The position numbers and the translations under genes were made by a program. 64,000 nucleotides of DNA from an uncultured Clostridia bacterium. Lineage in GTDB: Bacteria > Bacillota > Clostridia > Oscillospirales > CAG-272. Below the pieces are notes generated by a model that made no database searches, was not told where the DNA came from, and worked only from the letters and a program-made list of their open reading frames with translations. The stretch lies in the NCBI GenBank assembly GCA_947627815.1, contig CANQXN010000002.1, forward strand, positions 1 through 64,000, read 5' to 3'. This document shows positions 1 through 8,713 of the stretch, piece by piece (within the stretch, counting starts at the first letter, position 1; every line of letters starts with the position of its first letter).

Positions 1-3000
1 ATTCAGAGAGGCTGTGATTGCCCGCATACAATGGTGATAGACGCCTTCTCGGTCGGATGAAACTGTCGGAGTTTCATAGCGGTCTGTTTCTTCCGGCCGG
101 AGCCTTGACGAGTGCAGATATCTTACCGGTGTGTCTAACAAGGAAAGATCGCCGGTAATTTTGACATAAAGCGATACGGCATAAGGGAGCCAGAGCAAGT
201 CATCGGAAATGCGGGTACGCAGCCCCGGATCGCCTTCCTGTTCTCCCAAGGGATGCCACCAATGCTGTACATCTCCTTCCTCATACTGGTGTGCGCAGGC
301 ACGAAGGATTTGCCGCTTGGCGATAGCCGGCTCATAAGGAAGCATGGCTAAGCAATCCTGTAACTGATCCCTGAAGCCATAGGCGCCTCCTGATTGCTGA
401 TATCCTGCACGAGCCAACATACGAACAACATAAGCCTGATAGGGGAGAAAGAAATTGGAAAACGCTGTGAGAGGCCGATCGGGAAACTGAAACCGCAAAG
501 AAGAGAAAAGCGCGGTGTAATGTTTTTCATAGGCGTCAAATCCAACAGAGAGCGCGGCGGTGTCGGGATATTTTTGGCGTATAAACTCGTAAGGCCGTCG
601 GTTTTGCCAGGGGGTTACACCGAAAAGAAATCCGCGTTTTTTTCCGGATGCTGGCAGCGTGGTCAGGAAAATCTGTTGATCCGACATGGTAAGAGAAAGA
701 GGATTGTGCCAAAAAACGGTATGACTGCCGTTTGTCCGTTCTTCGGAACCTGACTCGCTCGTTCTATGGGTGATGTGACGAAATTTCATTGGAGAAGAGC
801 AGCTTGGCGTAACAACATAGTTAACTTGCCAGCTTTCCGGTGCCTCTATTTCAATCAGCTTTACAGCAAGCAGGGGATCTATTCCGATACGCGCTGTGAT
901 TTTTTGTCCGGCAATATATGTTTCATAGCGGGCGCCGCCCGGGCCGAAGGTAACGGTATCTGCCGTAGAGCAAACATCGTAGCATACATCACCGTCAGAT
1001 ACCAGCAACCGTTCGGCGCTGATATCCCGTCTGAGATCGGCCGCCGGTTCAGTGAGCCGACATTCTCGCGAATCTTTCAGCCAGGTATATCCGGGACTGT
1101 TGGCCGTTACCAGTGTGCCGAAAAAAGAAGAAGCATAAACAAACGAGCGGACGCCGTCGGTTTCTTCTTTTACCACCGTAAAATCATGTCCGGAAAACCA
1201 GCCACCGTGCAAACGCAGTGATCCTGGCGGCGGTTCTTTTCCGCTTTTTTCTGTCGTTTTTTCTAAGGGGATGGGTTGGGAAAATGTCTTGCGCCGCGTG
1301 ACAGTATAATACAGTTCTTCCGGAGAGGTATCCCGGTCGATGGGCAGGGACAGGCAGGCGGCGGCGGAGACCAGCGGGAAAAGCCCGGGATCATTGATGA
1401 GGAAAATACCGCCGTGTCTGCCGATATAGCCGTTGCCGGCTTCCTGCGCGATAAGTTTTCCGATTTGCCTTGTCAGCGGTTTGTTGTAACTGTCCCTTTC
1501 CCGACAGAGAAAGACGAGTTCGCTTCGAATCCCTTTTTCACGGAAAAGACGGTGCAGTTTAAGAAAGAGCCGGGTGATTTTCTCGTTTTTTTCTATCGTG
1601 TCGGGGTTGGGGCGTATGGCGATGATAGGATCGTCGCCGGAAATACCCACTGCCCATAATTCTCTGACGGAGTGGGGACCGTGGATTTCGGCGGCGGAGC
1701 GCAACGGAAAAGTGATTGCCGAAAGATAGAGTTCACTGTAGCGTGCCTCCGGGCGGTCGTTGCCCAGTGTGGTAAGCATACCTCTCACGACCGGCCGCAG
1801 GCTTTCACAAAAGAAATCCAGCATGGATCTATTTTGGGACGAAACGCGCGATACCGAATCCGCTTTAGCGCTTTTACATGAGGCACGGATGCCCAAAATG
1901 CTCTCCCGGACATCGCTGCGCGAAGTTCCGTAAGCGATGAGAAAATCCGATCTCATTTTCCCGTTTTGAAACCGCGGTTTTGTGCGCATGACAGCCAGAG
2001 GCGATACGACGGCGCCTTCTCTGCCGGGCAGAGAGCGGCTTGCCAGCGCTGTCAGATCATCGTCTGTATAGGGGCAGGGCAAAAGATCCTTGCGGGAATC
2101 AAAGGCAAGTATCTGTTCGCCGCCAATCCCGAGCCAGGCTTCGGGTCGGTTTTCCCGTCCGCGCATACGGAAAAACAGGATCTCATCTTTTTCGGTATAG
2201 AAGGCTTCGATCGAGAGATCAGCATAGAAAGGAGAAGCACGCCAGTCTCGTTCTGGCAGCATAAGCGGTTGAAAGACCAGAGTAGGGGTGGCTTGCGTAC
2301 CTTCCGGGGCGGAAAAAGACAGACAAAACAGATCTTTTTCTCCGTGTACACCAAAGGCAACACCGATTTCTTTACCGTTGCACAGCATGGAAAACTGCGC
2401 TTTCGTGCCGGAATAGGAAAAAGACCCGGGGCGAAGGGTATAGTTCACACCGTCAACTTCGCAGACCAGCCGCAGGGAAGTGAGAATCGGCGGTTCTCCC
2501 GGCGCAAAAAAAGCGGGCGCGCTGAGCAAGGTGTTTCTGACAAAAATTTCCGCTTGTCCTGCCGAAGACAGTTTCCAACCGGCGCGTCCGTTGGAAAGCA
2601 GCACCGGCGTCGGGAGGCGGCTTTGATCGACGGCGCCCCGCACTTCTTTTTCGACCGAAGGTTTTACGAAGCGGCGTGGGCGTTCCGGCCGTTGAGGAAT
2701 CAGTTTGCCACGGAAAAGCGGCGCCTCTACGGGGATGCGTTCATCCAATAATTCCGCCGCCGATGCCATACGGGGGTCAGACATAAAGCGCCTTACGAAA
2801 AGATTGTCAAATACAGCGTTAGCCGAAGCAAGAATGCTCATGCCGATGTGATGAGACATGAAGCATTTGATCAGCGCATATCCTTGGCCGACGCTGGCCG
2901 GGGTAAAGTCAATGGCCTCAAAAAAGCCGTAATCGCCGTATGCGCCGAAATCGCGCAGGGCGGCAAGGTCTGACAAGGCGGCATCCGGGATCCTGGCGAG

Positions 3001-6000
3001 TTGCAAAAAGGCGGCATAAGGTGCAACGACCCGATCCCTGCCGGCCGTGCTGTCCAAGGCCACCGCATCGATACCGTGGGCTTTATACTGATAGTTCATA
3101 TCGGCGTCAAAGGCATAATAAGCGGATTCGGAAATGCCCCAAAGGCCGGCAAACCGCTGTCCGCTTTGGAGGGATGAGCAAAACGACAGGGCTTCATAGG
3201 TCATACTGTTTTTGACAATAGGCAAAAACAAATGCGGCATATAATATTCAAACGCCGTGCCGGACCAGGAAGCAAGACCGATATACCGTCCTTTTCCAAC
3301 CACAATGCGCGAGAGCTTCTCCCAGTGACTTTTTGGCACGATGCCGGCGGCTACGGCATAATATCCGGTGGTTCTGGCCTCGCTCATAAAAATATCATAG
3401 CAAGAGAGCGGGGATGGAGGATCGTTGCCGCGTGCAATATAGAACAGATCGCGTTCTTTACAGTAGAGCGCGGAAAAGTCGGCTTCTTCGGCCAATCGTC
3501 CCGCTTTAAAGATCACCTGCTGCAGCGCCGGCTCCTCCTCGGTGTAATCTTTAAGGCCTTGACAGAGCGTTACCAAGGAAATGACAAAATTACCGCTGTC
3601 AACGGTGGAAACGAAGGGCGTGCCGAGAATCTCCAGTGTGCGGGTATCATACCAGTTGTATAAGTGGCCGTATTTTTTCGGCAATTGCTCTAAAGTATTC
3701 AATGTGGCTGCCGTTCGCTGCAATAATTCCTTGCTGTCGATCAAACCGAAGTCGCGCGCGGCCAGACAGGAAAGGAGATACATCCCGATGTTTGTGGGCG
3801 AGGTACGATGCGCCAGCGTTTTTACAGGAGCAAGCTGTAAATTGTCGGGCGGCAACTCATGTTCTTCCGCGGTGACATAATCCCGAAAATAGCCCCACAT
3901 GTCTCGAACATAGCCTGTCAACACCGCTTTTTTTCTCTCGGAAAGCGGTTTGGGACGGGCGGGGTATTCATAAGCGAGGATAACGAGGACAAGCGGCAGC
4001 ATCAGCCAGGCGATGCCGAAAAGCCGAGGCGGAAAACTGTGGCCAAAAACAAGGGCGATAAGCCCTGATACTTGTGAAAAAAGAGTCGAACCGAGATAAG
4101 CTCCCGCTCCGTTTTTCTTGGCATCCGCTTTTGCCGCCGTCGTCCACTCAAGAAGATTTCGGCGAGAGACAAACATCCGCCAGAGAGAGCGAAAGAGCGC
4201 GTCAAAAGAAATTTTGGCCATGTGCGCCAAAGAGGCAAGATTAAAAAGCAGGTTGAGAACCGTGTACCAGAAACTGTGGAGGATTCTTGAAAAATAGCGG
4301 CGCAGGGTGGTTTTTCGCACACCGCAAAGCGCGGTGATGAGAGGAAAGAAAAGATAAGCGACAGCAAAGGGAAAGACCAAAAGTTCCTGGCCGGCGCCGA
4401 AGAGCATGGACAGCATAATAGCCAAAAACGCACTGACCGGAATCAACAGACGCCGGAGGTTGTCTAAAAGCTGATACCGCGGTAACAGGCCAAACGGATT
4501 TTTGTGGCGTTTTCCGTTGGCTTTTTTGCAGGTCGGAAGGGCGTACGGCAAGGCTTGCACATCTCCGCGATACCAGCGGTGAAGCCGTGTGAAAAAGGAA
4601 AGAGGCGTTTTGGGGAAACTGTCGGTGAGAACCACATCCGAAAGAAACGCACATCGTAGGAGAGAACCTTCCAGAAGATCATGGGATAGGATTTCTTCCG
4701 GCGCAAAAGCATCCGGCAGTAAGGCTTCATATACATCGAGATCAAAAATTCCTTTTCCGCAGAAAATCCCGCGTCCGAACAGGCTTTCATAAACATCGAA
4801 AGTTGCGGAGGAATATACATCGAGACCGCCGCTGCCGCACAGCAAAAGCGAGAATCGGGTAGCGGTGGCGGAAGGCGCAGTGACCGCCATGCGTGGCTGC
4901 ATGGCGGCATACCCGGCGACCACACGGCCGTGGCGGATCACAGGGCGGTTCTCGGGATGGAGCATGGCGCCGATCATTTCTTTTACCGTTCCCAGGGGAA
5001 GATCGGTATCGGCATCGAGCGTAATGAGATATTTACAACTGCGAAGAAAGAGAGCATCGCCGGTAAAGAGATCGAAGGCGTCGCCTTTGTCCCGACAAAA
5101 CGCCGCGAAATCCAAAAGCGCGCCTCGTTTGCGTTCCCGTCCCATATAAGTGTTTTCTGTGGCGGAACGGGAGCGGGAACGAATGGCCGCAAAAAAACGG
5201 TTGCCGTATCGTTTATTCAGCGATTCGATCTTTCTTCTTACAAAATCAGAAAGTTCCCGGTCGCGTTCGGTAAAAGGCGTTGCGGCGTCGGCATAGTCCA
5301 AAAGCAATCCAAAGTGGAGATTTTCGTTTTTGTTGGCTAGATAAAATCGTTCCAGTCGTTCAAACGGCGCGGGATCCTCTTTGGTCAATAGCGTGGTAAT
5401 GACAACGGCCGTTCTTGCCTGATCGGGAATGTTTTTTAATTCGAGTTTCGGAATATGGCGCGGAGGAAGAAACCGGCGGAAAAACAGTTCTGTGACCTGT
5501 TTTGTCAATTCGCTGATCGGCAGAAAAAGGAAAGGAATCAACCAAAAGGACAGTCCAAATGCCAGAGGCAAAAGGGTCAGAAAAAGCGCCGGCACCCAAA
5601 TGGATAAAAAGTAAAGGGCGCGGATCGCTTTACGCGCACGGGTTTTGGGGATCCGTTTTTTCAGAATATCGGCGGCGTCAATTTCATCGATTTTGTGTCG
5701 CTTGGCAAAGGCGGTGATTTCCGCCTTGCGGCGTTGCCGTGTGGCTTTGTCACAGAGAAGATATAGCTCATCGGTGGCGCGCAGATGCTCTTCCAGGCTC
5801 GACAGGGCAAGATACCGTTCTTCCGCGTTGCCGGTGTCAAAACTGCGCAAGGTGGCCGCCGCCGCTTCCGCCAGACGCGCCGCGTCCTCTGTTGAAAGAT
5901 CTTTCAGGGAAGAAAGCGTACGCAAAATGACCAAAGATACAGCAGGAACCACCGCGAGTATTTCTTCTTCCCGAAATCCCGCAAGCCGATTCTGATAAGA

Positions 6001-6195
6001 AAGATAGGAAATCAGCGCGCTGTCGGTGAGCGAGAGGTCGGTTTCCTGTAATTTTTCAGCCACGGCGCGGTATAACCGGCGGGTAATATGCTTTTTTTGT
6101 TTGATGGCTTCTTCGGCGTGAAGAAGAATGCGATAATATTCTCCCTGCTGTCCAAACGCGGCGGTCAGTTTTTTCAGGCGGCGACGATCGTTCAT
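1..6195 (-). CDS. Cyclic beta-glucan synthase-like protein (GT84 + GH94), C-terminus outside window
   Basis: Open frame of 2065 codons from an ATG at 6195, still open at base 1, so the C-terminus is missing. The family (NdvB/Cgs, about 2800 residues) makes cyclic beta-1,2-glucan at the inner membrane: a GT84 glycosyltransferase domain polymerises glucose from UDP-glucose and a GH94 phosphorylase-like domain trims chain length. Seen here: a hydrophobic segment near residues 186-230, a nucleotide-sugar DADTD motif at about 394-398, more membrane segments near 580-625 and 725-745, a long central region, and GH94-type motifs near the window edge (GGAYGFRDQLQD about 1936-1947, then HQYEEGDVQHWWHP and RTRISDDLLWLP). 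No internal stop. It lies downstream of the FakA-like gene but behind a terminator hairpin, so probably has its own promoter, which I could not place; the ribosome site is weak. The exact product (beta-1,2 or other glucan) is inferred. Confidence 0.85.
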   Translation of the reverse strand, partial: MNDRRRLKKLTAAFGQQGEYYRILLHAEEAIKQKKHITRRLYRAVAEKLQETDLSLTDSALISYLSYQNRLAGFREEEILAVVPAVSLVILRTLSSLKDLSTEDAARLAEAAAATLRSFDTGNAEERYLALSSLEEHLRATDELYLLCDKATRQRRKAEITAFAKRHKIDEIDAADILKKRIPKTRARKAIRALYFLSIWVPALFLTLLPLAFGLSFWLIPFLFLPISELTKQVTELFFRRFLPPRHIPKLELKNIPDQARTAVVITTLLTKEDPAPFERLERFYLANKNENLHFGLLLDYADAATPFTERDRELSDFVRRKIESLNKRYGNRFFAAIRSRSRSATENTYMGRERKRGALLDFAAFCRDKGDAFDLFTGDALFLRSCKYLITLDADTDLPLGTVKEMIGAMLHPENRPVIRHGRVVAGYAAMQPRMAVTAPSATATRFSLLLCGSGGLDVYSSATFDVYESLFGRGIFCGKGIFDLDVYEALLPDAFAPEEILSHDLLEGSLLRCAFLSDVVLTDSFPKTPLSFFTRLHRWYRGDVQALPYALPTCKKANGKRHKNPFGLLPRYQLLDNLRRLLIPVSAFLAIMLSMLFGAGQELLVFPFAVAYLFFPLITALCGVRKTTLRRYFSRILHSFWYTVLNLLFNLASLAHMAKISFDALFRSLWRMFVSRRNLLEWTTAAKADAKKNGAGAYLGSTLFSQVSGLIALVFGHSFPPRLFGIAWLMLPLVLVILAYEYPARPKPLSERKKAVLTGYVRDMWGYFRDYVTAEEHELPPDNLQLAPVKTLAHRTSPTNIGMYLLSCLAARDFGLIDSKELLQRTAATLNTLEQLPKKYGHLYNWYDTRTLEILGTPFVSTVDSGNFVISLVTLCQGLKDYTEEEPALQQVIFKAGRLAEEADFSALYCKERDLFYIARGNDPPSPLSCYDIFMSEARTTGYYAVAAGIVPKSHWEKLSRIVVGKGRYIGLASWSGTAFEYYMPHLFLPIVKNSMTYEALSFCSSLQSGQRFAGLWGISESAYYAFDADMNYQYKAHGIDAVALDSTAGRDRVVAPYAAFLQLARIPDAALSDLAALRDFGAYGDYGFFEAIDFTPASVGQGYALIKCFMSHHIGMSILASANAVFDNLFVRRFMSDPRMASAAELLDERIPVEAPLFRGKLIPQRPERPRRFVKPSVEKEVRGAVDQSRLPTPVLLSNGRAGWKLSSAGQAEIFVRNTLLSAPAFFAPGEPPILTSLRLVCEVDGVNYTLRPGSFSYSGTKAQFSMLCNGKEIGVAFGVHGEKDLFCLSFSAPEGTQATPTLVFQPLMLPERDWRASPFYADLSIEAFYTEKDEILFFRMRGRENRPEAWLGIGGEQILAFDSRKDLLPCPYTDDDLTALASRSLPGREGAVVSPLAVMRTKPRFQNGKMRSDFLIAYGTSRSDVRESILGIRASCKSAKADSVSRVSSQNRSMLDFFCESLRPVVRGMLTTLGNDRPEARYSELYLSAITFPLRSAAEIHGPHSVRELWAVGISGDDPIIAIRPNPDTIEKNEKITRLFLKLHRLFREKGIRSELVFLCRERDSYNKPLTRQIGKLIAQEAGNGYIGRHGGIFLINDPGLFPLVSAAACLSLPIDRDTSPEELYYTVTRRKTFSQPIPLEKTTEKSGKEPPPGSLRLHGGWFSGHDFTVVKEETDGVRSFVYASSFFGTLVTANSPGYTWLKDSRECRLTEPAADLRRDISAERLLVSDGDVCYDVCSTADTVTFGPGGARYETYIAGQKITARIGIDPLLAVKLIEIEAPESWQVNYVVTPSCSSPMKFRHITHRTSESGSEERTNGSHTVFWHNPLSLTMSDQQIFLTTLPASGKKRGFLFGVTPWQNRRPYEFIRQKYPDTAALSVGFDAYEKHYTALFSSLRFQFPDRPLTAFSNFFLPYQAYVVRMLARAGYQQSGGAYGFRDQLQDCLAMLPYEPAIAKRQILRACAHQYEEGDVQHWWHPLGEQEGDPGLRTRISDDLLWLPYAVSLYVKITGDLSLLDTPVRYLHSSRLRPEETDRYETPTVSSDREGVYHHCMRAITASLN

Positions 6196-6297
6196 GCTGT
6201 GCTACTCTTTTCTGTTCTGTCATTACCCCTATTATTTTCCAAATCGCACCGTTTTATAAGCCGGTTGCCGCGCCACCTTGCATTTCAGAGAAAAAAG

Positions 6298-6326
6298 AGG
6301 CGCCCGACCTATTCGGTCAGGCGCCT
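6298..6326 (-). terminator. Rho-independent terminator after the FakA-like gene
   Basis: On the minus strand an AGGCGCC arm pairs with GGCGCCT, extended by GACC/GGTC around a GAATA loop, followed by a run of T. It lies 15 bases past the stop of the FakA-like gene and separates it from the glucan synthase gene. Confidence 0.8.
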
Positions 6327-6340
6327 TGCCTTCTTAAAAA

Positions 6341-7987
6341 TCACTCCAGCGAGATAATATAATCGTAAACCGGCTGTCCGCCTTTGATTAAAGAAATCTC
6401 GGTGTCGGAAGAAAGAGAGTGGTTCAAAATGCTGTATACTTTATCCGCTTCTTCGGGGCTGATGCTGTTGCCGTAAAAAACCGTGACCATCGTCACATTT
6501 TTTATTCCGTCAGCAAGGCGGGCGATACATTCCTCTTCACTGTCGGAAACACAACGGATTTTTTCATCTATGATGCCCATGGCCTGCCCTCTGTGTATTT
6601 CGAGGCCATCTACTTGGGAATCCCGAACCGCATGTGTCGTCGAAATGCAGGTGACAGCGGACATGGCGGCTATCATGGCTTTTTGGTTTTCCTCCGGCGT
6701 GGCGCTTTCATCAAATGCGAGGAGCGCCGAAATCCCCTGCGGCACATTCCTGCTGGGGAGAACAATCACTGTCCGGTCGTCGCAGAGGGATGCCGCCTGT
6801 TCTGCCACCAAATGAATATTTTTATTGTTGGGAAAGACAAAAACAGTGTGTGCAGGTGTGCGTTGAATGGCTTCCAGCAGATCCTGCGTGCTGGGATTCA
6901 TCGTCTGACCGCCATATATGATCTCATCCACACCGAGTTCGTTAAATGCTTCATGGATGCCATCGCCCATACAGACGGCCACAAATCCGTATTCGTTGAC
7001 CGGATCGGTTTTCGGCGAGGAAACGGGCGAAGACGGTTCGTTCGCTTCTATCACTTTGGCGGAATGCTGTAACTTCATGTTTTCCACTTTCACCGTGGCG
7101 AGAATGCCGTATCGCAACGCTTCTTCCAAGACGCGTCCCGGATGGTTCGTGTGAACATGGAGTTTTATCAGCTCCTCATCATCCACAAAAACCACGCTGT
7201 CCCCGACAGATCCGACAAAAGCGCGAAAATCGCCGGTCAATCCTTCACCGCGGAAGGCCTCATTTTTTTCAATAATGCATTCGGTGCAGTAGGTATAGAT
7301 GACATCCTCGGATGAAAACAGGGAAAAGTCCGCTTCTGTCGGGGTGTGGTCGTCGGTCTGCACTGTGGCAGTCACCGGTTGCCCTTGGAGGGCGGACAGC
7401 ATTCCGGCGAGAATGACAGAAAATCCATAGGCGCCGGCATCTACCACATGAGCCTCTTTCAGAACCGGCAAAAGATCCGGCGTATGTGATAATTCGGTTT
7501 CAGCCAGCGGAACCAGCGCGGAAAAGAGCGATATTACATCGGCGTCCATCTCGCTTGTTACAAAAGCGCAAGCTTCTTCCGCACAGCGGCGCATTACCGT
7601 AAGAATGGTGCCTTCGGTTGGCTGCATGACAGCTTTATAGGCTTCTTTGGTGCCGGCGTCAAAGGCGATGGCAATGGCCTTGGCATCCGCTTCTTCCTGA
7701 CCGGCAAACGCTTTTCCCATGCCTCGCAGAAAAAGGGAAAGAATCGCGCCGGAGTTGCCGCGGGCAGAGCGCAAGGCGGCATCGGCCAGGTGGCGGGTAA
7801 CAGCGGACAGCGATGCCTCGTTGTCCTCCATTTTTCGCACCGGGCTGACAGTCAGCGCCATATTGATGCCGGTGTCACCGTCTGGCACCGGAAAGACATT
7901 CATATTGTTGATGGCTGTTTTTTGGTTTTCCAGTGCATTGGCGCCGGAAAGCATCATTTGATAAAAAATATGTCCATTGATACGCAT
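6341..7987 (-). CDS. fakA: Fatty acid kinase subunit A-like protein (DAK2/DhaL + DegV-like, YloV family)
   Basis: About 548 residues. The family phosphorylates fatty acids held by a FakB (DegV) carrier, giving acyl phosphate for phospholipid synthesis in Gram-positive bacteria. The N-terminal DhaL/DAK2 domain shows the metal-ADP loop PVPDGDTG (Asp36, Asp38) and the ARGNSGA motif; the middle domain has a CTEC cysteine pair and LHVHT, matching the catalytic histidine region of FakA; the C-terminal half is the DegV-like domain usual for YloV. I chose ATG at 7987 because it gives the normal family N-terminus with a GAGG upstream; a TTG at 8041 is in frame but has no ribosome site. Lies 76 bases downstream of the marR gene on the same strand, probably cotranscribed. 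No fakB is visible in the window. Confidence 0.85.
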   Translation of the reverse strand: MRINGHIFYQMMLSGANALENQKTAINNMNVFPVPDGDTGINMALTVSPVRKMEDNEASLSAVTRHLADAALRSARGNSGAILSLFLRGMGKAFAGQEEADAKAIAIAFDAGTKEAYKAVMQPTEGTILTVMRRCAEEACAFVTSEMDADVISLFSALVPLAETELSHTPDLLPVLKEAHVVDAGAYGFSVILAGMLSALQGQPVTATVQTDDHTPTEADFSLFSSEDVIYTYCTECIIEKNEAFRGEGLTGDFRAFVGSVGDSVVFVDDEELIKLHVHTNHPGRVLEEALRYGILATVKVENMKLQHSAKVIEANEPSSPVSSPKTDPVNEYGFVAVCMGDGIHEAFNELGVDEIIYGGQTMNPSTQDLLEAIQRTPAHTVFVFPNNKNIHLVAEQAASLCDDRTVIVLPSRNVPQGISALLAFDESATPEENQKAMIAAMSAVTCISTTHAVRDSQVDGLEIHRGQAMGIIDEKIRCVSDSEEECIARLADGIKNVTMVTVFYGNSISPEEADKVYSILNHSLSSDTEISLIKGGQPVYDYIISLE

Positions 7988-8063
7988 GTTTTTTGCCGGC
8001 CTCGGTTCTTTCTTTGCGGCCGCCTTTCTTTGGTCTTGCAAGAATCAAAAAATATGTAAAAAA

Positions 8064-8498
8064 TTATAGATCGGAAAGATGGCGATTCATCAGGATCATA
8101 ACTTTAAAAAAAGTAGCCAATTCCTGATCGCTGATTTCATCTTTCAGTTGACGGATGGTTTCGATCACCCAGCGGGTCACTTGACGCAGGCAGGCCCGAC
8201 CGTTTGGCGCTATGACATACCGGGCGCGATATCGTACCGTTTCCGGCGTTATGCGGCGGATAAAATCAAGAGACAAAAGGTCGCCTATGATCCGGGAGAT
8301 CAAAGCCTTGTCAACATCGCAGAATGCGGCCAAACGGCTCGCCGTCATTCCGGCGGGATTTTTGTCAAGGTGGTAGAGACAAAGAACATGGACGCCGCGA
8401 ATTCCCATCGTGGATAGATGCTGATTTTCAAACTTGGCAAGATTTTTGGAAAGATTTTCTACATTGACGCGGAAATCCGCATACCGATCCAATAGCAT
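8064..8498 (-). CDS. MarR-family transcriptional regulator
   Basis: 144 residues, the normal size for MarR winged-helix dimers. The recognition helix region is near residues 60-80 (CDVDKALISRIIGDL), followed by the wing with YRARYVIAPNGR. An ATG at 8498 sits 8 bases past GGAGGG. Its promoter contains a perfect palindrome (8532-8551) just downstream of the -10, the expected position for autorepression. The gene leads a probable two-gene unit with the FakA-like kinase, so fatty acids or acyl phosphate are plausible ligands by analogy with FabT, another MarR protein that controls lipid synthesis; the ligand is inference only. Confidence 0.9.
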   Translation of the reverse strand: MLLDRYADFRVNVENLSKNLAKFENQHLSTMGIRGVHVLCLYHLDKNPAGMTASRLAAFCDVDKALISRIIGDLLSLDFIRRITPETVRYRARYVIAPNGRACLRQVTRWVIETIRQLKDEISDQELATFFKVMILMNRHLSDL

Positions 8499-8531
8499 AC
8501 GATGTCCCTCCGTTTCCTTTTCAATTCCAAA

Positions 8532-8551
8532 AATGTTGACATGTCAACATT
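8532..8551. promoter_or_regulatory. Perfect 20-bp palindromic operator for the MarR regulator
   Basis: AATGTTGACATGTCAACATT is self-complementary over all 20 bases. It begins about 10 bases downstream of the marR -10 box, covering the likely transcription start, so binding would block its own promoter. No second copy was noticed in the window. Confidence 0.85.
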
Positions 8552-8561
8552 CAATATTGGC

Positions 8562-8590
8562 AGTATAACACACAAGACTGGAAATGTCAA
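8562..8590 (-). promoter_or_regulatory. Promoter of marR-fakA unit
   Basis: Minus strand TTGACA (8585-8590), 17-base spacer, TATACT (8562-8567). Close to consensus for the vegetative sigma factor. Confidence 0.85.
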
Positions 8591-8664
8591 GTGCTTTTCC
8601 CGTTTTTTTGAAAACTTTTCCGGCATTTTGATCGGTTTTTCAAGACAATATGCCATAAAGAGAA

Positions 8665-8696
8665 CCCCGCCCCATCTGAAAAGACAAGGGGCGGGG
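8665..8696 (-). terminator. Terminator of the GH2 gene
   Basis: CCCCGCCCC at 8665-8673 pairs perfectly with GGGGCGGGG at 8688-8696 and is followed on the minus strand by TTCTCTTT. It lies 17 bases beyond the GH2 stop codon. Confidence 0.8.
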
Positions 8697-8713
8697 TATT
8701 GAGGATAAAATGT

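Noticed and set aside
766..2751. Series of plus-strand open frames within the glucan synthase gene
   Set aside because: All lie opposite one continuous minus-strand frame with clear family motifs; none has its own motifs.
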